Below, one piece after another: positions 55,361 through 64,000 of a stretch of 64,000 bases of DNA (positions are counted from its first letter, which is position 1; every line of letters begins with the position of its first letter). The notes under the pieces were generated by a model. It saw only the letters and a list, made by a program, of their open reading frames with translations. It was not told the DNA's origin and made no database searches. A program made the translations under genes and the position numbers. This stretch comes from Euptelea pleiosperma (taxonomy: Eukaryota > Streptophyta > Magnoliopsida > Ranunculales > Eupteleaceae): the NCBI GenBank assembly GCA_035048495.1, contig CM068541.1:12035929-12099928 (forward strand), read 5' to 3'.

Positions 55361-56394
55361 GAGGGGTGGGTATCTACCATAAAAATGAGGAGGGGTTAAA
55401 AAAGTCATGGGAAGATAAATTTCTTTGGCCTATGTTATTAAAATAGTGTTTATAGAGTGGGGTTTTAGGTAACGGCCGTTTTGAATCCCACTTTGTAACC
55501 ATCAACTGAATTAAGGTTTTAAAGAGCAAAAGAAAGAAAAAAAACGGTTAAAGAAATATAAGGCAGGAGATGGGAGTGGGGTGATGTAATTGTTCGCCAA
55601 ACATCCCAAAGGGACTGACTGGTGATAATCGAAACAGTTCAATGGATTTGATCGGTTGGACCACATGTGGGTTGCATGTATGGAGTAAGGGGTAGGGACT
55701 ATTTGAATATGAGAGACCTTTAATGAGATCCATTATCCGAATGAAGGATGATGATATTGAATATCTAAGAGATGTGTTATTTTCATTTCCTCTGACAGTC
55801 ATTGGTAACTTCTTTATCTTTCTCTCTCAGAACTTCTATTTACTACATTTTTGGGGATAATAAGATATTTCTTGTAATCTGACTAAACTTTGTATCCTTT
55901 TGTTTCAATAGGTCAGCATTTCCTTGATGTCCAATTGAAGCAGCAGGTTGTGACAGAGCATACCCAGTAGATTTAGGTGCTTCACCGATTACGTGTTCCA
56001 CGTTGAGCATTGGTCAACCCCAAAGATATATTTTGAGGTTTGAAAGATTCTGATTCCTTGCTGTACATTTTGTCATCAAATGCTATTTGCATTGCTTTCA
56101 TTTCTTTCATATTGTCAATGAAGCTTCTGTGAATGACTACTACTGAATAGGACATTAAAGACAGTCTCATAAATCGAGAATGTGATTTATAAAAGCCATG
56201 AGAGTAGGGCCCACCATTTAATTGGTTCCACTTAGGAGATCTTTTGAGGTTTGACCCAATGATGACTTTACCATCTAGTTACACTTTTGAACAATCAAGA
56301 GTATACATTGTCTGGTCCATAATACTTCTAGATTGTATGTTCAGGAACTGAGTAGGTCAAATACCATTAGTATTATTAAGTGATGACAAGTCGA
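55361..56394. other. Intergenic, no gene seen
   Basis: AT-rich; short frames only. Confidence 0.35.
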
Positions 56395-56768
56395 TTGGCG
56401 CTTTGTTGAGTGGGTGGCCTACTATTGACCTCTCAGCTAGAGGCAGGATCATTTGGAGGAGGGTCCCATTTGCTGTCATTTGGGGTCTTTGGAAGGAAAG
56501 GAACTTGAGGGTCTTTAGAGGAGAGGTTAACTCTCTTCAAGACATCATTCTAGTATCAAGGCTCTGTCCACAGTTGGGACAGTACCTCTATAGAGTTGAG
56601 AGGCACTTTTTTCAGTGATTTGGTCTTCAGTTTTGATTCATTACTGAGTAGGTAGTGTGGGCTGTTTTTGTTTTTGTTTTCGACCTTGAGGGGATCTGTT
56701 TTTTCCTCTTTGTATTTTCTGAGATTTTTTCGATCTCTTATATAATCTTTGACTTATCAAAAAAAATT
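56395..56768 (+). mobile_element. LINE 3' fragment, plus strand
   Basis: 71-aa frame at 56403-56618 reads RIIWRRVPFAVIWGLWKERN then LRVFRGE, the usual end of plant LINE ORF2, with 3' UTR ending ATCTTTGACTTATCAAAAAA (56747-56766). The 5' end is truncated; no target duplication found. Confidence 0.75.
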
Positions 56769-57307
56769 GTTATAGGTATCTGTCAATGGTTTCTAGGACA
56801 TCGTGGTTGTCCTTGAAAGAGACGATTTGTAAACATTTGTTTTGTAGTATGTATTTTAACATGGATTAAGTTGATATATTATCTCTACTATTATAATGGG
56901 GCTCGCCCCTTTAACCATAATCCGGTCAGTTGAGCCATCATCAACACCTTTTACCACTATTTTCCATAACTACCCTTATATACATGTAATACATCCTGCC
57001 ACTTTTTTCACCTTTTTTCGTTTTGTTTTCTAGATAAAACAAATAACTATCTACTACTCCACAAACCTTACTCTTCCTCTCCCCCAGATTTTGTTCTTTA
57101 TTCACATGCATTGCAACTGCCTCCAGCTAGTATTCTAAGACAATATCAATTAATACTTTCAATATATTCATATTTGAATGAATGTATAAATAAAGTATAT
57201 ATTGTACCTGTTTGACATTCTTAGAATTATGAATAAAATATCCTTTAAACCATATAATATATAGGGTCTCGTTATTTTGACATGCCAAAAAATGACACAA
57301 AATAACA

Positions 57308-57600
57308 TTTCGCGTGGGGCCTAGATGAGTTAAGACCTGATTTTTTGTGAGGATGATCTCCTCACCATGTAGAACATGCTCACAGAACATCAGCCAATTT
57401 TAAAACTCTAACCCTATCAGATGTGTACTTCAAATTTACAACAAAACAGATGGTCCATATTTTCTCAACTTGTAACCCATTTTTTCATAGGGCTAGAAAT
57501 GTTGAAATGAGCTGATTTTTTGGAACATATTCTCCAGGGTGAGGAGATCATTTTCACAAATATCAGCCCTTAACTCATTTCATGTGGGCCCCACAAGGAA
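57308..57600. mobile_element. Family B-like MITE, worn
   Basis: GATTTTTTGTGAGGATGATC, CTAACCCTATCAGATG, ATGGTCCATATTTTCTCAAC and GAGCTGATTTTTTGGAACAT follow family B's order. Outer GTGGGGCC/GGGCCCCAC words at about 57316 and 57586 may be its ends. No duplication seen. Confidence 0.55.
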
Positions 57601-58508
57601 TGTTCTTTTGTGTATCAATCTTCGTAAAGACAAAAGATCCAGACATTATATATGGGATATCATGTAGTTGTTGGATTGGAAACTGATACTTAATTGTGTT
57701 CTTATTATCCGTTCGCACATATCCTCGGTCTATTCTTCTCAGTATAAATAATGACGGAAGTGCAGAAAGACTAAGACTTCCCGAATAAGTCCTTTGCCCA
57801 CTGCCTAGAAGTTCATCAGCTTGGTATCAATGTTTGGCATGCTCTATTGAGTTCATCTTGTATGCCAATACATTTGGTAATATATCACCTAGAGGCTGGG
57901 GCCAAATCTATTGCATGTTAAATATCGCTCATTAGCGGCAATTCATCTAGAGTTCTGCAAGAATTAAGTTTCCCAAATCTGCAAGTATCTCACAACATCT
58001 AGTGGTTGATTTTCCATCTTCAATTGTTTCTTTTCTTTAACAGACCTTTTAACAAGTATATAAATTACCCCTTCTTGACTTTCATTTAGAGATTGTTGAA
58101 TTGTCAAGACACTAAGAGTTTTCCCTTTCTATTTTTACCCGGATAAATTCCTGTTGTTGGTTATAACCAATCAAGTTTTTACTATTGTTGAGTTTGCTGG
58201 TGGGCTGGCCCTAATTTGCTGGGATGTGGGCTATTACGTGGACGCTATCAAATAGGTGTCCTGGCTTAGGTTCCGGGGATGGAAAGAGTCAAGGGTGGAC
58301 AATACCCACAGTGGACAATGCTTGTGGCGAACAGTACCACGATGACTAGTATCACGCCGAAAGTTATATCGTGATGAAAATTTTGCGGCCGAGAAACTCT
58401 CTTAAGTTCTTAAAATGTAATGTTGGAGTGAAATTAAGCTTTTGCTATAAATGTATTGTAGTGAAAGAAAAATCTCTAACATAGTGAAAGGAGGAGCGGT
58501 TATGAAGG
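57601..58508. other. Intergenic, LTR-like words
   Basis: No ORF of note. CAGCTTGGTATCAATGTTTGG near 57819 resembles a worn tRNA-Met primer site, and 58400-58508 has LTR-like composition, so the TRIM-like element that follows may be nested in an older LTR element. Confidence 0.3.
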
Positions 58509-59915
58509 TGATGCGGATAGGAGACCGTTTTGCGATCGGATAGAGTTCTTGGCTTCACACCAAGGTAGTGGATTTAGCATCAAGATATTGTGGATTCAGC
58601 ACCATGAGAGATATTTCTCAAAAGAATTTTTTTCTATTTCTTCAGTCATAATCTAAAATCTAGGATTACATCACTATTTATAAACTCTCTAATTTAACTT
58701 TCCTAATCCTAATCAAACTAAAATAAGAAACTCCTACTACAATTCTATTACCTTAATCAATCTCAAAATTCGTAATTGGAAACAAAATCTAACTTTACTA
58801 GTAAAATAAGAATTTACTAAAAATAGTAAAAACAGGAATTTACTATAAATAGGAAAAATGAGAATTTATTATAAATAGTAAAAATGAGAATTTACTAATA
58901 ATAAAAAATGAGAATTTACTAAAATAATAAAAATGAGAATTTATTATAAATAGTAAAAATGAGACCACTATGCACAATGCTCCTGTATAAACCCTCCTAG
59001 TTGAAAAGAATTCGATCTTGAATTCAGATGCAGACAACTTGATCTAGGCCTTTAGATAGTTAGGACTGCTCCCTTGGCTTCAGCATCAAACTTCTTTCTA
59101 TAGGAGCAATATCACAAGGTCTTCTATCAATTGTCATCTTTGAAATACTTGTAGTTGTTGATCTTTGATGGAAGATTCAACACTACCTTGCAAGGCATCC
59201 ACACCATGCAAATTCTTTTGATAAGTAAATTCTTCCAAATAATCTTGGACTTGCACCTCTTCTTCTTTTTAACTAGATCATCATACTGTGGAAGCATTTT
59301 TTCCTCAAGCTTACGATCTTGTTGACGCCTTTTTTTTTCATCTGGTTGTTGTGCCACACTTCTTCTGCCTCCTCTTCTTCATCTTCTTGTGGTACCCGTA
59401 AACAGATAAAAAATAAAAGAGAATGGGAGATCAAGAGAGAAGGAAAGAAAGGAGAAGAGAGAAGATGGTAGGATTTTTCGGCTCTGATACCAAATTTGAT
59501 GCAGTACGGGAGACCGTTCTGCGATTGGATAGAGTTCTTGGCTTTGCACCAAGGTAGCTTGGATTCGGCACCAAGATAGAGTGGATTCAACACCATGAGA
59601 GATATTTCTTAAAGAATTTTATTTTTTATATTTCTTCAGTCATTACTCTAAAATCAAGGATTACATCACTATTTATAAACTCTCTAATTTAACTTTCTTA
59701 ATCCTAATCAAACTAAAATAAGAAACTCTTGCTACCTTAATCAATCTCAAAAATCCTAATTGGAAACAAAATCTAACTAGTAGTAAAATCAGAATTTACT
59801 AAAAATAGAAAAACGAGAATTTACTATAAATAGTAAAAACGAGAATTTACTATAAAAATGAAAATTTATTATAAATAGTAAAAAGGAGACCACTATGCAC
59901 AATGCTCTCGCATCA
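58509..59915 (-). mobile_element. Small non-autonomous LTR element (TRIM-like), minus strand
   Basis: LTRs at 58509 to about 58990 and 59497-59915 (419 bp) begin TGATGC; the right one ends GCATCA. Target duplication GAAGG is exact at 58504-58508 and 59916-59920. Just left of the right LTR, CGGCTCTGATACCA (59480-59493) is the complement of a tRNA-Met primer site, so transcription runs on the minus strand. The interior of about 506 bp holds only a minus-strand short frame (59357-59127, MAQQPDEKKRRQQDRKLEEK) and no polymerase. Both LTRs contain a GAATTTACTATAAATAGTAA minisatellite of different copy number. Confidence 0.88.
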
Positions 59916-59920
59916 GAAGG

Positions 59921-61877
59921 AGAACCCTCTTACTACTCAAGGAGTGGCAATAAAGGAAACCCTATGATGTTCACAAAGTCACGACAAAAAATTCTTGCTA
60001 GAGACTATTAAGGAATGAAAAAAAGCCTCTTTGCAAAGGGCGGTATCAACATCAAGCAAGGAAGCTTGAAGGAATTGTCAGCATCGAGGCGAAAGAGTCA
60101 GTACCATCAATAATGGCTTGCTTCTCCAACTAACAAAAATGGAAACCCATTAAACTTCTGCCACCTACCTTTATTTGAAGACTATGATCATAAAAGAAAA
60201 TCACTGAACTCATATTTTTCCCATGCACTTCCACAGCTCTATTGGAAAACCATATGCATTTAAAGTCTGTCATGTCTTCAATCCTTGCCAAAACTTCTTT
60301 CCCTTTATTACCCTAATTAAACAAAAGTTTATATTTCCTCTAGTCTCTCTGGACTTTATGCATCCTTCTAGTCCTAAGTGGCTAAGCGCATGTGGTATTC
60401 ATTTGGTAATTTCAGAAAATAACTCGTCCACCTTTCTTTAACTCTTTGGTTGTCATTAGTAATTTATATATTTTTATAAATATGTTCGGATGTAGTTTTA
60501 TCTTGGAGTATGTATAATCTACCCTTTGCCCAATGGAATCTGCCATTTTGTCATTGATAGTAGTATGTTATCTTTGGATCATAACTTCAGTTTCAACTTG
60601 TAATAACTGGGGGTCAGGAAATGTGGTCCTCACAAAGGCTACAAAGTGGAAGCTTGTTGGAACATCTAGAGTCTAAAAATATCCTTATAAACAAAGGAAA
60701 AGATTAATGGGGTGTTACAACAGATTCTGATTACTGTTAATGCAGGGGTTTTCCTGCTCGTGGAGGGTTGTCGTGGCAAACCTGAACCATCCATCTCAGA
60801 ATAAATCCTGTGGATTGGCCACGTGGACAGATGCCCTTGTTGAACTTGGACCATACTCTGGTGTATTTGTTATCTTTCCCTAACAAATAGCAGCAGTCCA
60901 ATATTTCATATCTTTTGGGAATAAAAAAAGCAACAAAAGAAACTAAAATTCTCTATTTCTGCAACATGGCAGATGGCTATTGGGCTGAAACATGTGAAGA
61001 GGAGGTGAGATGGTTGAACAGGTGGATTTCTTTGGTCCCATAACATCAGCTGCGACATATAAAACTCTGCTTTAGTAGGAAATGGAGTGTTTTGACACCC
61101 CAGAGTACCCATCCTTCTTTGATAATTTATAAACTTAGTGTTTATAGAACTTTGAATTTCAAAAAATAACAAAAACTGAAAAAGAACCAAACTGAACTAG
61201 TTAAAGTTGATCTTGGTGGAAATGGAATCTGTTAGCAGTCGTCAGTGATTTAAATGAGTGGAAGTCATGTAGTTGGAGTAGGATCTCGTGTAGGAGATTC
61301 CTGTTAATAAACTCGTTGCCCTTTCTCTTACCCAAAAAAGAACCTCATTACCCTTGACACTTAAATCACTCTCTTTTTTTCTTCAAAACTGCCCCTCTAA
61401 TATAAACGAAAAAACAAAGGTTATAATAACCCGTTATAATGGTCCCTTAACGTTATTTTATGCTGTTATAACGGGTGACATCAGTCACATCTGAAGTAAA
61501 AAAACAGTCAGAATATTATTATTTAAAAAAAAAAAACAATGACAAGAACTAAGATCATGACACAGAGAAACACATTTTTTAAAAATGTGATAGGCTACAG
61601 CTACTCTTATTTTTATATAAAAAAAGAGACTATTGTTGGGGTGCAATAGGCTACTCGTGTACCAGTTTCTTCTTCGTTCCAGCACTTTGTGAGCTGCCTT
61701 GCTGGCATTTAATTGGAAGCTATCATTAACAATGATTGCTCTCTTGTGGCCTAATGGCTCAAATTAGATAATATTGTTGCCTGATAGAGCTCTTCTTTTG
61801 GTGTTTTCATTTTTATTGCTAATTAATTTGATCTGATGAGTTTTTTTTTTCTTTAATTTTTTTTTCATATTACAGCA
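59921..61877. other. Upstream or leader-intron region of the YIF1-like gene
   Basis: No separate gene is seen. A TAACG/CCGTTATAA-rich repeat lies at about 61409-61500. The acceptor TTACAG at 61870-61875 is just before the start codon. Confidence 0.4.
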
Positions 61878-62112
61878 ATGTATGAGAATCTGGGAGGCCA
61901 GGCTGGGATTCCAAGACCCCCGTTAAACCCCCAGCCTAACCCATTCGGGAATACATTCTCTGTAGCTGGGTCAGGACTCATCCGAGGTGGGCTGGGTGCA
62001 TATGGGGAGAGATTCTTCGGGTCGAGCTCTGAGTATGTGCAAAGCAATGTATGTAAGCATGCCAAGGGTGGTTGTTACCACCCAAAAAATGGAGGAAAAG
62101 AAAATGAAAGGA

Positions 62113-62149
<37 letters not shown>

Positions 62150-63519
62150 CAAACGACTTTGTGCAATGATTTGTAGATATAATAGGATGGATTACTGTGT
62201 CCTCAAGGGATATAAAAGGCTTGCATGTCATTTAGTAAACATGTCCTTCAGACTCACTGACCCGGATGGTTAAAATATTTGCCTCATTTTGCGCCACAGT
62301 CCAAGATTTGCATTGATCAGGTGATACTAACCACCTGACCGGTTGCTTCCTTTGCAGTCCAATGACACTATTCTTCTTAATTGTCCAAAAAAATCCATGA
62401 AGTCTCTAATCATCACGCTTAGTCATCGAGTCATAACGCTTCTCTCTTTTCGTCACCCCAGCTCGTTCTTCAATTTTAAAAGATTTTTTTATCAGATGGC
62501 TAGGGTTGTTTGATTGAAAGCAATTTTTGGGCTGTGGGCCATGTGATGGTGTCGTTCACCAATTCAATGGTCCACATTAATGATTCACACCTCAGTGGGC
62601 CATATGTACCATATGGGATGTAGGGTACTGAATTCTTTCCTTGATAAAATACATAACAAGGATTCTAATTCACACTTTGTGATCACACGAGCAGATAAGC
62701 AGGTACTTCTCTGATCCTCAGTACTATTTCCAAGTGAATGACCAGTATGTGAGGAACAAATTAAAGGTCATTCTATTTCCATTCTTACACAGGGTAAGCG
62801 CAAACTAGTCCTATGTTCTTCTGACTGTCTGCTTTTCTCTGGTTGAAGTTACTGAATGTCATTTTCTGTTTACCCTTTTTCTCCAGGGGCACTGGACAAG
62901 GATAACGGAGCCAGTCGGAGGCAGGCTTTCCTATAAACCTCCAATTTATGACATAAATGCTCCGGACCTATACATCCCATTAATGGCATTTGGTACTTAT
63001 GTGGTTCTTGCCGGATTTTCGTTGGGTCTTCTTGGAAAGTGAGACTGAGTTTTACTAAGGCTCTCAAGGAATTTATTTTTTCTTACAGTAGCTTTTGTCT
63101 TCACATTTTTTTTTCTGCTCATTTCTGGCTGTCATGTGGTGCAGGTTTAGCCCAGAAGCTTTGAGTCTGCAGTTCACAAAGGCAGTGCTTGGCTGGTTTT
63201 TGCAGGTCCTGCTGCTTAAGGTATCATTGTATTCGTTGGGGAGTGGAGAAGCACCGTTACTAGACATTGTGGCATATGCTGGATATGCTTTTACAGGGAT
63301 GTCCCTGGCTGTTCTGGGGAGGATCATGTGGAGCTATTCTTACTATTTCCTAATGCCATGGACATGCTTGTGCATGGCCGTGTTCCTGGTGAAGACCATG
63401 AAGAGAGTTCTGTTTGCAGAGGCGAGAGTTATGATTCAAGCAAACATCACTATTTCTTGCTCTTCATGGCTTTAGCCCAGTTTCCATTTTTCATCTGGCT
63501 TGGCGCTGTTGGGGCTTGA
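61878..63519 (+). CDS. YIF1-family ER-Golgi membrane protein, frame broken in last exon
   Basis: Exons: 61878-62048, 62695-62793, 62887-63038, and 63145 to the end. Splice sites and phases agree. The product starts [15 protein letters not shown] and contains [29 protein letters not shown] and [21 protein letters not shown], all hallmarks of plant YIF1 (Yip1-interacting factor), a five-helix protein of COPII/ER-to-Golgi traffic. Hydrophobic segments lie at about 119-140, 150-168, 178-200 and 205-224. The literal frame ends at 63475 (250 aa) with an unrelated tail. The family's last helix ([20 protein letters not shown]) is intact but in the -1 frame, running to a stop at 63517-63519. This fits one missing base near 63425. 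It could be a real truncating mutation or an assembly error. The ATG directly follows a splice acceptor (TTACAG at 61870-61875), so the 5' leader is spliced from further upstream. Confidence 0.85.
62116..62148. repeat. TA microsatellite in YIF1 intron 1
   Basis: About 16 TA units inside the intron that follows the first coding exon. Confidence 0.95.
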
Positions 63520-64000
63520 ATTTTGACAAGCATAGACTTTGTTTATTTGGCAATGTTGTAGTTAGAAACACTCTCGTGTTTCAAGGCAGTCTGGCTATTT
63601 GGGCTGGTTTCCTAGGTGTGATGTCTTTTTGCATTCTTGCCTTAATATTGCCTCCTAGATTCAGGGCCTGCAGGTTTGTGGTGCATAATGTTGTGGGAGG
63701 TTCATTGCCAGTGCGGCTGCTCCTAGTGGCAAATTTCAACCTGGTGGTGGATACATGCTGCCAGGGTTATCATTTGTATATCCCAATCACTAATGCCTAA
63801 AGGTGGGTCAAAATTTTGATCGTGTACATTGTGACTCTGAATCATTCAATTTAGTTGATTTTCGACGGAACCATTTTGATATTACTGTTTTGCAGTGTCC
63901 AACAATTGTTAATCCCTCAATCTTTTCATTCCAGCCGCAGCTGCTTAGGATAGGATCACATTTCAAACATCGTGGATTCCAGACAATCTAAATAAGATCA
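63520..64000. other. 3' flank of the YIF1-like gene
   Basis: Open frames at 63516-63800 and 63803-63991 have no recognisable family and are probably 3' UTR or flanking DNA. Confidence 0.35.

Noticed and set aside
62049..62273. Extension of the YIF1 first exon as a 131-aa ORF
   Set aside because: It reads through a clear GTATGT donor into a TA microsatellite; the next exon joins in phase and matches the family.
63516..63991. Two open frames after YIF1
   Set aside because: No family features; probably 3' UTR or chance.

Overview
This window is nuclear DNA of a flowering plant. The evidence is multi-exon genes with GT/AG introns that join plant kinase families without gaps, AT-rich introns of up to 8-9 kb, plant LINE and LTR-element debris, and a dense load of short inverted-repeat transposons (MITEs). 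I cannot name the species; a woody, magnoliid-like genome is only a guess.

Four protein-coding genes are seen, all on the + strand. (1) 5384-15084 is a single-pass receptor-like cytoplasmic-type kinase (6 exons, 397 aa). (2) 22533-32209 is a complete GSK3/SHAGGY-like kinase of the BIN2 group (12 exons, 404 aa). (3) 38186-46647 is an LRR receptor kinase matching the At5g45780 type (11 exons, 613 aa). (4) 61878-63519 is a YIF1-family ER-Golgi membrane protein whose last exon carries an apparent 1-nt deletion. A possible non-coding first exon for gene 4 lies near 52.3 kb. For the three kinases, the exon boundaries were checked by hand for splice sites and reading phase. Receptor-like kinases and BIN2-type GSK3 kinases act in membrane-to-nucleus signalling (BIN2 in brassinosteroid signalling), but nothing here shows that these three work together.

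The rest is repeat-rich. Family A is a palindromic MITE of about 330-410 bp with AGTAAAACTTC ends and an unusual 11-bp target duplication; each arm usually carries a CACGTG G-box. Copies end about 260-390 bp upstream of the start codons of all three kinase genes. Family B is a second MITE with GGGTCGGGCTC ends and perfect 9-bp target duplications in two copies. Other elements include family C palindromes, several hAT-like MITEs with 8-9 bp duplications, two small non-autonomous LTR elements (39783-41123 and 58509-59915), a decayed Ty3/gypsy element carrying a roughly 530-bp-arm inverted repeat inside intron 3 of gene 1, and LINE fragments of both orientations, one of which was invaded by two separate MITEs.

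No tRNA, rRNA, CRISPR or organelle sequence was recognised. The most unusual content is transposon biology: a G-box-bearing palindromic MITE family repeatedly found next to promoters, and the YIF1 reading-frame break.
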